Assembly (NCBI RefSeq): GCF_027912535.1
Contig: NZ_CP115465.1
Location: forward strand, 1,158,001-1,222,000
Reading direction: 5' to 3'
DNA: 64,000 nucleotides
Source of the DNA: Brevundimonas sp. NIBR11
GTDB taxonomy: Bacteria > Pseudomonadota > Alphaproteobacteria > Caulobacterales > Caulobacteraceae
In this document: one piece after another, positions 7,897 to 15,470 of the stretch
Numbering within the stretch: the first letter of the stretch is position 1
Layout of the letters: every line of letters starts with the position of its first letter
Translations under genes and position numbers: made by a program
Notes under the pieces: model-generated
Told to the model about the DNA's origin: nothing
What the model saw: the letters and a program-made list of their open reading frames with translations, nothing else
Databases searched by the model: none

Positions 7897-8403
7897 TCAG
7901 TTGCCGGTCGCGGCCTTGTCGGTGACGATCTCCTTCATCGCCGACTGCAGATAGTTCTGGGCGCCCATCAGGTTGATCAGGCTGTGCTGGTTCTCAAGGA
8001 AGTCGATGTGCTCCTCGGTGTCGGCGAGAATCCGCATCAGCAGGTCGCGGCTCACATAATCGCGGGCGTCCTCGCACTGGGTGACAGCGGCCGAGGTCGT
8101 GGCGCGGCTGTCGAGCTCTAGCTGCAGGTCGGCGCCCAGGCATTCGATCGGATCCTCGCCGACCTTCAGCTTGTGCAGGTCCTGCAGGTTCGGAAGCCCG
8201 TCCAGGAAGAGGATGCGTTTGATCAGCATGTCGGCGTGCTTCATCTCGCCGATCGATTCCTCGTAGATCATGTTGCCGAGGTGGCTGAGGCCCCAGCTCT
8301 CGAACATGCGGGCGTGCAGGAAGTACTGGTTCACCGCCGTCAGCTCGTTGGTCAGCACTGCGTTCAGCGTGCGGATGATCGCGGGATCGCCCTTCATGGC
8401 CAT
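7897..8403 (-). CDS. bfr: Bacterioferritin
   Basis: A 168-residue haem-containing ferritin that stores iron in a 24-subunit cytoplasmic shell. The sequence follows E. coli Bfr closely: MKGDPAIIRTLNAVL at the start, ferroxidase residues in NELTAVNQYFLHARMF, ESIGEMKHAD (with the haem-ligand Met and a ferroxidase His) and LADTEEHIDFLENQ near the end. AGGA lies four bases before ATG 8403; a second ATG six bases later (8397, giving MKGD) is equally possible and matches the family start. The gene for its partner ferredoxin lies upstream on the same strand (139 bases away). A Fur-box-like sequence occurs in between. Confidence 0.96.
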   Translation of the reverse strand: MAMKGDPAIIRTLNAVLTNELTAVNQYFLHARMFESWGLSHLGNMIYEESIGEMKHADMLIKRILFLDGLPNLQDLHKLKVGEDPIECLGADLQLELDSRATTSAAVTQCEDARDYVSRDLLMRILADTEEHIDFLENQHSLINLMGAQNYLQSAMKEIVTDKAATGN

Positions 8404-8499
8404 GGTGTCCTGTCGCTTATGTCGAAGACCCGCCAGGGCCTGTTGAGCCACGCCATAACACGGGAAAGACGGCCTCGATCACTTGCGAGCGCTTATCAC

Positions 8500-8520
8500 G
8501 ATATTGATATTGCGAATGAT
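8500..8520. promoter_or_regulatory. bfr: Possible iron-regulator site before bfr
   Basis: GATATTGATATTGCGAATGAT lies about 100 bases upstream of bfr. The first 12 bases differ at two positions from the first two Fur-box hexamers (GATAATGATAAT), while the second half fits poorly. Iron control is expected for bacterioferritin, so this is a reasonable but unproven site. Confidence 0.35.
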
Positions 8521-8541
8521 CCTGGCCTGCAGCCGCGCGGC

Positions 8542-8727
8542 TTACTCGGCGGCCAGTGCGAACGCTTCGCGGCTTTCAGAAATCATCTGGCGCATCTCGC
8601 AGACGCATTTGGCGCACTGCGCTTCGCAATGATTGCGCTGGAAAATTTCGCGGGGACGGGTGGCGCCGGCCTCGATCGCGAAGGCGACGTCGCGCTTCCT
8701 CAGACCATTACAGTTACAGACGTACAA
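8542..8727 (-). CDS. bfd: Bacterioferritin-associated ferredoxin
   Basis: A 61-residue [2Fe-2S] protein of the BFD family that reduces bacterioferritin iron so it can be released. The four cluster cysteines are visible: C4 and C6 in YVCNCNG, and the pair in [10 protein letters not shown] (about 34-43). Length is normal for Bfd. The reading frame that gives the correct N-terminus starts with TTG at 8727, not ATG; there is no strong ribosome-binding site before it, so translation may be weak. It lies upstream of bfr on the same strand, the usual functional pairing. Confidence 0.9.
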   Translation of the reverse strand: MYVCNCNGLRKRDVAFAIEAGATRPREIFQRNHCEAQCAKCVCEMRQMISESREAFALAAE

Positions 8728-8786
8728 AGTGGACCGGCCCCGAGAGCATCACTTGCGATTGGTTCGCTATAGCAGGAGTTGGGGCG

Positions 8787-8805
8787 ATTGCAACGCGTTC
8801 GCAAT
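8787..8805. promoter_or_regulatory. Palindrome between bfd and thiE
   Basis: ATTGC-N9-GCAAT (8787-8805) lies between the divergent bfd and thiE genes, and a related degenerate copy TTGCGA-N5-TCGCTA sits at 8753-8769. Such TTGC/GCAA palindromes resemble iron-responsive operator types in Alphaproteobacteria, but the match is from memory and not decisive. Confidence 0.35.
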
Positions 8806-8848
8806 GGCTGCGGTTGACGCGGGGTCTCAGGCGTCGCACCTGCGCCCC

Positions 8849-9487
8849 ATGTCCGATCCCGCCTGCCAGCTCTATCTGATCACCCCGCCGGTCATCGACG
8901 ACCTCGACGCCTTCGCTGCGCAACTGGAAAGCGCGCTGGACGCGGGGCCGGTCGCGGCCTTGCAGATCCGCCTGAAGCCGGCGAGCGACCAGCAGATCAC
9001 GGCGGCCGTGCGCCGTCTGGCGCCGATCGCCCAGGGTCGGGGCGTCGCCGTGATCCTGAACGACCGCCCGGACCTGGCTTCTGCGCTGGGCTGCGACGGC
9101 GTCCATGTCGGACAGTCGGACGCCTCGGTCGCCTCGGCCCGGCGCATCATGGGCAAGACCGCCATGATCGGCGCGACCTGTCACGACAGCCGCCACCTGG
9201 CCATGGAGGCGGCGGAGGCGGGGGCCGACTACGTCGCCTTCGGCGCCTTCTTCCCGACCGACACCAAACAGACCGAACACCGACCTGACCCAGAAATCCT
9301 GACCATCTGGCAGGAGGTGATGGAGGTCCCGTCCGTCGCCATCGGCGGGGTCACCGTCGACAACGCCGCCCCCCTGATCTCGGCGGGCGCCGATTTCCTG
9401 GCGGTCAGCGCCGGCGTCTGGGCCCATCCGCAGGGGCCGGCCGCCGCGGTGCGGCGTTTCGCCGAGCTTATGTCCGCTACCGACTGA
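8849..9487 (+). CDS. thiE: Thiamine phosphate synthase
   Basis: A 212-residue TIM-barrel enzyme that joins HMP pyrophosphate and the thiazole phosphate to give thiamine phosphate. Family features include [12 protein letters not shown] near residue 40, [24 protein letters not shown] (about 69-92), the GATCHDSRH loop and [16 protein letters not shown], followed by [29 protein letters not shown]. The lysine/arginine residues that bind pyrophosphate are retained in part. The ATG at 8849 was chosen because upstream in-frame sequence is not protein-like. The other thiamine genes found here, thiS and thiG, are 41 kb away. No TPP-riboswitch pattern was seen upstream. Confidence 0.9.
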   Translation: MSDPACQLYLITPPVIDDLDAFAAQLESALDAGPVAALQIRLKPASDQQITAAVRRLAPIAQGRGVAVILNDRPDLASALGCDGVHVGQSDASVASARRIMGKTAMIGATCHDSRHLAMEAAEAGADYVAFGAFFPTDTKQTEHRPDPEILTIWQEVMEVPSVAIGGVTVDNAAPLISAGADFLAVSAGVWAHPQGPAAAVRRFAELMSATD

Positions 9488-9569
9488 CTTCAGGGGATAT
9501 TAGGACCCTGCGGCTACGGTGAGCTCAGTTTCCCACCAGAGTCGCTTATATATGCTCCAGAGCCGCGCG

Positions 9570-11240
9570 ATGACCGCGACCGATGCGGATGCCTTCGAGC
9601 CTGCCGTTGCGCCCCCGCGCTCCACCGGCAAGTCCACGGCGGCCGGCCTGTTCGCAGAACCGCTGGTCCCCATGCTGACGGTTCTGGGCGTCACCATCCT
9701 GGCCTTCATCGCCATCGGCATGGCGCGCACATCCGATATGATCGCGGCCCTGTGGGCGGCGAACGGACTGGCCGCGGCGGTCTGGCTGAGGAGCGGTCGC
9801 GGCGTGGGATACGACCTGTGCTTCGGCGGCCTGATGGCGTTCGGCATCCTGGCGGGGCAGTTCCTGGCCGGGAACACGCCGCTGATGTCGGCCATCTTCA
9901 CCCTGGCGAATATGGTGGAGATCGTTCTGGCCGTGGTGCTGGCGCGCAAATTCGCTCCGACCCTGAACCTCGCCACCGTCGAAGGCGCGTGCCGGTTCAT
10001 CTTCTGCACCGCCGCCGTCTCTCCGGCCATCACGGGACTGGGGGTCGCCGCCTGCCTGTCCCTGATGCGCGGCGTGGCCTTTCTGGAGACCTTCCAGACC
10101 TGGTGGTTCGGCCATTCGCTGGGCATCGCCGTCGTCGGCTCCTTCGTCCTGTCGCTGGACATGCGGGCCGTGCGGGCGATGTTCAATCCGTGGCGCGCGG
10201 CCGAGACCGCGCTGGTCTTCGGCCTGCTGATCGCGGTCTGCACGATGATCTACTTCATGGTGAACATGCCGCTGGGCTTCGCCATGGTGCCCATCCTGAT
10301 CATCATCGCCGCTCGTCTGAGGGTGCTGGGCGTCACGGCGGCTCTCGTAGTCATCTCGGTCATGGCCCTGGGCTCCATGATGCTGGGCGTCGGTCCGTGG
10401 CACCTGGTGATCGGCAATCTGGCCGAGCGCGCCATGCTGCTGCAGCTGACCATCCTGTTCGGCTACCTGCCCATCCTTCTGGTCGCCTCGCTGCTGGAAG
10501 AGCGGGACCGGCTGTCGGCGCGGGCCAAGGCCGGACAACTGCGGGCCGAAAAGGCCTCGGCCGCCAAGTCGCGCCTGCTGGCCAACGTGGCCCATGAGAT
10601 CAAGAGCCCCATCGGCGGCGTCATCGGCATCGGCGATCTGTGGTCTTCGGGCCAACTGGGTCCTGTGACCGAAACCCAGGCCGAGATGGCGACCATGTTG
10701 GTCAAGACCGCCCGTCAGGTCGAGGCCCTGTCGCACGACCTGCTCGACGTGGCCCGGGCCGAATCCGGCGCCGTGAAGGTCGAGATGCGCCCCACCGATA
10801 TCCCCGGCATCCTCGAAGACATCCGGCGCACCACGGCCATGCGTCCCGAATCGCGGCTTCTGTCGCTGAAGGTCATCTGTGAGGGTGACGGCCTGGTCGC
10901 CCTGGCGGATTCCCAGCGCCTGGCCCAGGTCGTCGACAACCTGGCGACCAATGCGGTGAAGTACGGCGCGTCCGGCGGAGAGGTGCTGTTCCGCGCTCGC
11001 CGCATCTACGACGGCGTCCGCATCGAGGTCAGCGACAAGGGCCCCGGCCTGTCGCCCGAGAAACAGGCCCAGCTCTTCGAGCCGTTCAACCGCCTGGGCC
11101 TGGAACGCTCGACAGTCGAGGGGCACGGCATCGGTCTGGCCCTGGCCAAGCGTCTGGTGGAGCTGCAGGGCGGATCGATCGGCGTGCAGTCCAGGGCCGG
11201 CGAGGGCGCGACCTTTTGGATCGAACTGTCGGCCGCCTGA
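9570..11240 (+). CDS. MASE1-domain sensor histidine kinase, orphan
   Basis: A 556-residue membrane sensor kinase. The N-terminal 310 residues hold about eight transmembrane helices with the MASE1-type pattern (AALWAANGLAAAVWL early in the domain). A HisKA domain follows with the phospho-acceptor His in LLANVAHEIKSPIGG (about H342), then a HATPase domain with the N box NLATNAVKYGA, G1 DKGPGLSP and G2 GHGIGLALAKRLVELQGG. Kinase motifs look intact. No response regulator is adjacent, so its partner lies elsewhere. ATG 9552 and GTG 9519 are alternative starts in the same frame; none has a strong ribosome-binding site. MASE1 ligands are unknown. Confidence 0.88.
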   Translation: MTATDADAFEPAVAPPRSTGKSTAAGLFAEPLVPMLTVLGVTILAFIAIGMARTSDMIAALWAANGLAAAVWLRSGRGVGYDLCFGGLMAFGILAGQFLAGNTPLMSAIFTLANMVEIVLAVVLARKFAPTLNLATVEGACRFIFCTAAVSPAITGLGVAACLSLMRGVAFLETFQTWWFGHSLGIAVVGSFVLSLDMRAVRAMFNPWRAAETALVFGLLIAVCTMIYFMVNMPLGFAMVPILIIIAARLRVLGVTAALVVISVMALGSMMLGVGPWHLVIGNLAERAMLLQLTILFGYLPILLVASLLEERDRLSARAKAGQLRAEKASAAKSRLLANVAHEIKSPIGGVIGIGDLWSSGQLGPVTETQAEMATMLVKTARQVEALSHDLLDVARAESGAVKVEMRPTDIPGILEDIRRTTAMRPESRLLSLKVICEGDGLVALADSQRLAQVVDNLATNAVKYGASGGEVLFRARRIYDGVRIEVSDKGPGLSPEKQAQLFEPFNRLGLERSTVEGHGIGLALAKRLVELQGGSIGVQSRAGEGATFWIELSAA

Positions 11241-11365
11241 CGGGCAATTATTCACTGATGGATGAAATACCGCGACGGACTGTCGCGCGGTTTCGCGCGG
11301 GATAGACAAGCCCGGTCCAAAGGCGCACGGCGCCACTTACCGTCAGGTTATTGAGGACCAACCCC

Positions 11366-12811
11366 GTGGACTTCGACGCTCTCCTGCTGTCGCGATTGCA
11401 GTTCGCCTTCACCATCTCGTTCCACATCCTGTTTCCGGCCTTCACCATCGGGCTGGCGGCCTATCTGGCGGTGCTGGAGGGGCTGTGGCTGTGGACCAAG
11501 CGTGAGGCGTTCAAGGTCCTCTACCTGTTCTGGGTCAAGATTTTCGCCCTCAGCTTCGGCATGGGCGTCGTGTCGGGCGTGGTGCTCAGCTACCAGTTCG
11601 GCACCAACTGGAGTGAGTTCATCCGCCTTACCGGCGGGGTGATCGGGCCGCTGTTGGCCTATGAGGTGCTGACCGCCTTCTTCCTGGAGGCGTCATTCCT
11701 GGGCGTCATGCTGTTCGGCTGGAAGAAGGTGGGGCCGAAGCTGCATTTCGCCTCGACCGTTCTGGTGGCCGTCGGCACGACGATCTCGGCCTTCTGGATC
11801 CTCTCGGCCAATAGCTGGATGCAGACGCCGCAGGGCTTTCAGATCCTGGCCGACGGCCGGTTCGAGGCGACCGACTACATGCAGGTCATCTTCAATCCCA
11901 GCTTCCCGACGCGGCTGGCCCACATGCTGCTGGCCGCATTCCTGACCACGGGTCTGGTGGTCGGCGCCGCCTCGGCCTTCCGCCTGCTGAAGGACCGCGC
12001 CGCCGGGGTGAAGACCGAGGGCTGGACCGAAAGCCGCATCTCGCTCGTCATGGCGGTCGGACTGATCGCCGTCCTGGCCCCGCTGCAACTGGTCGCCGGC
12101 CATGCCTCCGGGGAGGTCACGCACAAATACCAGCCGTCCAAGACCGCCGCCATCGAGGGCTATTGGGAGACCCGCGCCGACCAGCCGCTGCATCTGTTCG
12201 GCATCCCCGACCGCGAGGCGCAGAAGAACCATCTGGAGGTCTCCATCCCCGGTGTCGGCAACCTGATCCAGGGCGTGCGGAAGGACGAGGTCATCACCGG
12301 CCTCGACCAGTATGCCCGCGAGGACCAGCCGCCGCCCTTCATCCCCTTCTTCGGCTTCCGCATCATGGTCGGGCTGGGGATACTGATGATCGGCCTGGGC
12401 GCCTGGGGGGCGGTGCTGATCTTGAGGAAGCGGATCTTCGACAGCCCGATGTTCCTGCGTTTCGCCGTCCTGATGGGGCCGTCCGGGTTCATCGCCGTCC
12501 TGGCCGGCTGGATGGTCACCGAGGTCGGGCGCCAGCCGTGGGTGGTCTACGGCGTGCTGAAGACCCGCGACGCCGTCTCGCCGGTCATCGCCAGCCAGGT
12601 CGCGACGTCTCTGATCGCCTATATCGCCGTCTATTCCGTCGTCTTCACCGCCGGGGCGATCTTCATCCTCCGCCTGATGGCCGAGGGGCCGGTCGCGGCC
12701 GTCAGCGAGCCGCCGCCGCGAGGTCAGCGCCCGCCGGGCACGCCCTTGGCCAAGGCCCCCGACGACACCACGCCCGACGGCCCTGACGGCGTGCTGGGAG
12801 GCCCGCGATGA
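11366..12811 (+). CDS. cydA/cioA: Cytochrome bd oxidase subunit I, cyanide-insensitive type
   Basis: A 481-residue membrane subunit that oxidises ubiquinol and reduces oxygen to water. Haem ligands are visible: the His in ISFHILFP (about H20), the His in TRLAHMLLAAF and the Met in GWMVTEVGRQPW (GRQPW motif intact). The quinol-binding Q-loop (GHASGEVTHKYQPSKTAAIEG onward) is short, as in CioA rather than E. coli CydA. The start is GTG 11366 because GAGGA lies eight bases before it; an in-frame TTG at 11351 is inside this ribosome-binding site. The stop overlaps the cydB start (ATGA). Confidence 0.95.
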   Translation: MDFDALLLSRLQFAFTISFHILFPAFTIGLAAYLAVLEGLWLWTKREAFKVLYLFWVKIFALSFGMGVVSGVVLSYQFGTNWSEFIRLTGGVIGPLLAYEVLTAFFLEASFLGVMLFGWKKVGPKLHFASTVLVAVGTTISAFWILSANSWMQTPQGFQILADGRFEATDYMQVIFNPSFPTRLAHMLLAAFLTTGLVVGAASAFRLLKDRAAGVKTEGWTESRISLVMAVGLIAVLAPLQLVAGHASGEVTHKYQPSKTAAIEGYWETRADQPLHLFGIPDREAQKNHLEVSIPGVGNLIQGVRKDEVITGLDQYAREDQPPPFIPFFGFRIMVGLGILMIGLGAWGAVLILRKRIFDSPMFLRFAVLMGPSGFIAVLAGWMVTEVGRQPWVVYGVLKTRDAVSPVIASQVATSLIAYIAVYSVVFTAGAIFILRLMAEGPVAAVSEPPPRGQRPPGTPLAKAPDDTTPDGPDGVLGGPR

Positions 12812-13845
12812 ACCTCGACCTCCAACTGATCTGGGCCGGGCTGATTGCCACCGCCGTCCTGTTGTACGTCACGCTCGACGGCTTCGACCTCGGCATCGGC
12901 ATCCTGTTTCCGTTCGCGAAGACGCCGGGCGAGCGGGACGTGATGATGAACACCATCGCCCCCGTGTGGGACGGCAACGAGACCTGGCTGGTGCTGGGAG
13001 GAGGGGGGCTGCTCGCTGCCTTCCCCCTGGCCTATTCGGTGCTGATGCCGGCGCTCTATCTGCCGATCCTCTTGATGCTGGCGGGGCTGATCCTGCGCGG
13101 CGTGGCATTCGAGTTCCGCTTCCGCGCCCGCGACAGGGGTCGCAAATTCTGGACCCAGATGTTCGCCGGCGGCTCGATCCTGACGGCGGTGGCGCAGGGG
13201 TTGGTGCTGGGCGGCTTCATCCAGGGCGTCACGGTGCGCGACGAGCGATTCGCAGGCGGCCAGTTCGACTGGCTGACGCCCTACACCCTGCTGGTCGCGG
13301 CCGGTCTGGTCGCCGGCTACGCCCTGCTGGGCGGGGCTTGGCTGATGATGAAGACCAAAGACAATCTGCACGGCGACGCCAGACGCTGGACCGGGGTCGC
13401 GGCGCTCGCCGTCACCGGCCTGCTGGCGGCCGTCAGCGTGGCCACGTTGGCGATCCACCCCCGCGTCGCCGCCCGCTGGGGCTTCGACCTCCATGACGGG
13501 TTCGCGCTGGAACTGGCGGATTTGTTGCCGCTCTTGCCGATCCCGCTCCTGGGCCTCATCGGTCTGGGCGTCATCTTCGTGATGAGCCGCAAAGGCTCGC
13601 ATCGCTGGCCGTTCGTGGGCGCCCTGCTGGTCTTCCTGTCCGGCTATCTGGGGCTGGCCGCCGGGTTCGCCCCCTATATCGTGCCCTACGCCCTGAACTT
13701 CCGGCAGGCGGCGGCGCCCGACAATGCGCTGGGGCTGATGCTGGTGGGGACCACGGCCATCCTGCCCATGATCCTGGCCTACACAGGCTGGGTCTACTGG
13801 GTGTTCCGCGGCAAGATCGACGAGGAGGCCGGCTATCATCATTGA
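12808..13845 (+). CDS. cydB/cioB: Cytochrome bd oxidase subunit II
   Basis: A 345-residue integral membrane subunit, partner of CydA, with eight to nine transmembrane helices. The N-terminus LIWAGLIATAVLLYVTLDGFDLGIGIL and the motif APVWDGNETWLVLGGGGLLAAFP (about 50-72) are diagnostic of CydB. It begins inside the last codon of cydA (ATGA) and its last codons contain a strong ribosome-binding site, GAGGAGG at 13822-13828, placed for a third small gene. No cydDC export genes are nearby, as is usual for cyanide-insensitive oxidases. Confidence 0.95.
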   Translation: MNLDLQLIWAGLIATAVLLYVTLDGFDLGIGILFPFAKTPGERDVMMNTIAPVWDGNETWLVLGGGGLLAAFPLAYSVLMPALYLPILLMLAGLILRGVAFEFRFRARDRGRKFWTQMFAGGSILTAVAQGLVLGGFIQGVTVRDERFAGGQFDWLTPYTLLVAAGLVAGYALLGGAWLMMKTKDNLHGDARRWTGVAALAVTGLLAAVSVATLAIHPRVAARWGFDLHDGFALELADLLPLLPIPLLGLIGLGVIFVMSRKGSHRWPFVGALLVFLSGYLGLAAGFAPYIVPYALNFRQAAAPDNALGLMLVGTTAILPMILAYTGWVYWVFRGKIDEEAGYHH

Positions 13846-13987
13846 CCCCGTACCCCCGCCCGAGACGGGCGAAGACACCGGCCCCCTGTGGAAGAAGCTG
13901 GCCTGGTTCGCGGGCCTCTGCATCGCCGGTTCGGCGACCGTCGCTATCGTCGCCTATGTGTTGAGGAGCTTGCCGTTCATGGGCTGA
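13838..13987 (+). CDS. DUF2474 / CydX-like small subunit, non-canonical start
   Basis: A reading frame of about 49 residues that ends at TGA 13985-13987: an acidic, proline-rich start (DPVPPPETGEDTG), then LWKKLAWFAGLCIAGSATV, a single transmembrane helix, and VLRSLPFMG. The WxxLxWF entry into one helix and the place after cydB fit DUF2474, small subunits of cyanide-insensitive bd oxidases. No ATG, GTG or TTG exists in frame between the upstream stop (13769) and the helix. ATC at 13838 (or ATC 13835 / ATT 13841) lies 6-12 bases after GAGGAGG (13822-13828) and would be the start. A frameshift from cydB is the alternative. Confidence 0.6.
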   Translation: MIDPVPPPETGEDTGPLWKKLAWFAGLCIAGSATVAIVAYVLRSLPFMG

Positions 13988-14004
13988 AAGGCGATTGTCG
14001 CGCC

Positions 14005-14919
14005 ATGTCGCATGCCCTCGTCCTCGCCGCCCTCCTGATCACCGCACCGGGCCAGACCCAGACGCCGCCGACTGCTCCTGCGCAGTCCTCCGCGACGACC
14101 GGCAACGCCCTGACCCGCAGCCTGAATTCGGCCCCTCCGGCGGCGTCCACGGCCCCGGCGACGTCCGGCGCGCCCTCGACTTCGACGTCGCTGAACACTC
14201 CGCCGTCGACGCGCCCGGCGCCCGCTTCGACGAATCCGCCCGCCGCCGCCACATCCACTCCGGCGACCGCCACGCCGACGCCCGCGCCCCGGGCGACCAC
14301 CCCGGCCCCGCGTCCCGCGAGCCCCGCTCCCACGACGACCGTTCCCACACCCGCCCCCCGCGTGGCGCCTCCCGCCCCCGCCACAGCCGCGCCGAACCCT
14401 GCGCCCCGGGCGACGACTCCGACCCCGGGCGCCACAACCCCAGGTCCGACAGCGGCTCCGACGCCCGCGCCCCGCGCGACGGTTCCGGCCCCGACTACGA
14501 TCGCGCCCGCAGCGGCGCCCTCCGTCGCCGCGCCGGCCGCGCCCGCATCGGTGATGACGGTGCTGGACGCGTCTGCGATCCGGGCCCTGCCGTTTACAGT
14601 CGACCTGCCGAGCGGTTTCACGATCACCTCGGGCCGACCGGGTCCGAACTTCAACATCTGGACGATTCGCCGGGGCCAGCAGCCGCTGGTCATGGTCTAT
14701 GCCGGACCCGCGTCGCAGTTCCCGATCTATTCAGGCCAGATGGTCGAGACCCCCGGCCGCGCCTCGGTCGTGGCCACCGAGGACGGCCGTCGCGTCGCCC
14801 TGGAGCACCTGTTCACTCGCACTACGGCTCCGACCGAGGTTCACGTCTGGATCACCAGCGTCGAGGGCGCCGACCGGGCGCTGGCCGAACAGATCGGCCA
14901 GTCGGTAGACGTCCGCTAG
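14005..14919 (+). CDS. Pro/Thr/Ala-rich secreted protein with conserved C-terminal domain
   Basis: A 304-residue protein. A hydrophobic N-terminus (ALVLAALLITAPG) suggests export. Residues about 20-185 are low-complexity Pro/Thr/Ala sequence built on the repeated core TPAPRATxPAP, with copies encoded near 14277, 14344, 14398 and 14458; such segments usually span the cell wall or periplasm. The C-terminal part (about 190-304) is ordinary globular sequence starting ALPFTVDLPSGFTITSGRPG. I do not recognise the domain. It follows the cytochrome bd genes by 17 bases and may be read through with them. The repeats are likely to vary in number between strains. Confidence 0.75.
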   Translation: MSHALVLAALLITAPGQTQTPPTAPAQSSATTGNALTRSLNSAPPAASTAPATSGAPSTSTSLNTPPSTRPAPASTNPPAAATSTPATATPTPAPRATTPAPRPASPAPTTTVPTPAPRVAPPAPATAAPNPAPRATTPTPGATTPGPTAAPTPAPRATVPAPTTIAPAAAPSVAAPAAPASVMTVLDASAIRALPFTVDLPSGFTITSGRPGPNFNIWTIRRGQQPLVMVYAGPASQFPIYSGQMVETPGRASVVATEDGRRVALEHLFTRTTAPTEVHVWITSVEGADRALAEQIGQSVDVR

Positions 14920-14935
14920 ACGCCGCGGCAGGTCT

Positions 14936-15277
14936 TCATCCGCCTTCGGACCAGACCGCCAGCTCGTTGCCGGACGGGTCGCGAAAGTGGAACCGCTGTC
15001 CGCCGGGGAAGTCGAAGATCGGCCTGACGATCGTCCCGCCCGCCGCCTCGACCTTGGCCAGCATGGCCGGAAGGTCCTGGGCGTAGAGGACGGGCAGGGG
15101 CGCTTTAAGTCCGTCGGAATCGGCGTCAAATCCGCCGTTCAGCCCCTCGTCGAACGCGGCATAGTCGGGACCGTAGTCGACGAAGGTCCAGCCGAACGCG
15201 GCCGTATAGAAGGCCTTGGTCTCCGGGATGCCGGAGGAGGGCAGTTCCAGATAGTCGAGTTTTCCGTCGCTCTGCAT
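14936..15277 (-). CDS. VOC/glyoxalase-like protein
   Basis: A 113-residue protein of the vicinal oxygen chelate fold, which includes glyoxalase I and fosfomycin-resistance relatives. Two beta-alpha-beta-beta-beta modules are apparent: LDYLELPSSGIPETKAFYTAAFGWTF (start) and VLYAQDLPAMLAKVEAAGG followed by the typical ending FHFRDPSGNELAVW. The metal-binding residues are only partly conserved, so the reaction cannot be assigned. ATG 15277 fits the usual family start; a longer in-frame version from 15337 is less likely. It is convergent with the Pro-rich gene. Confidence 0.85.
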   Translation of the reverse strand: MQSDGKLDYLELPSSGIPETKAFYTAAFGWTFVDYGPDYAAFDEGLNGGFDADSDGLKAPLPVLYAQDLPAMLAKVEAAGGTIVRPIFDFPGGQRFHFRDPSGNELAVWSEGG

Positions 15278-15470
15278 TGTCTGATCCGATGAAAAGCCGC
15301 CGAAACCCGGCTTGCCACGGAGCGAAACTCCAAGCAATCTTGCGAACGACTATCACAAGCGGGTGCGCCGGAGATCGTTCTGTCGACAGGTCGAGAAGTC
15401 TTGTTCCGCCTGATGCGGGAGGCGGAAGCGCGCCCAGCGCACACGCCGCCGAAACCTGTGGACGGCGCCG
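15278..15470. other. 193-bp spacer, no gene seen
   Basis: This spacer between the VOC gene and the end of the esterase gene holds no protein-like frame, no tRNA pattern and no clear hairpin with a T-run. It should contain the VOC promoter on the minus strand, which I could not identify. Confidence 0.4.

Noticed and set aside
11293..11325. An FNR/Anr box for the cyd operon
   Set aside because: No TTGAT-N4-ATCAA type site was found in the leader; only a GCGCG hairpin is visible.
9546..11336. A 596-codon minus-strand frame opposite the histidine kinase
   Set aside because: His/Gln/Gly-rich translation typical of antisense shadows; the kinase motifs prove the plus strand.
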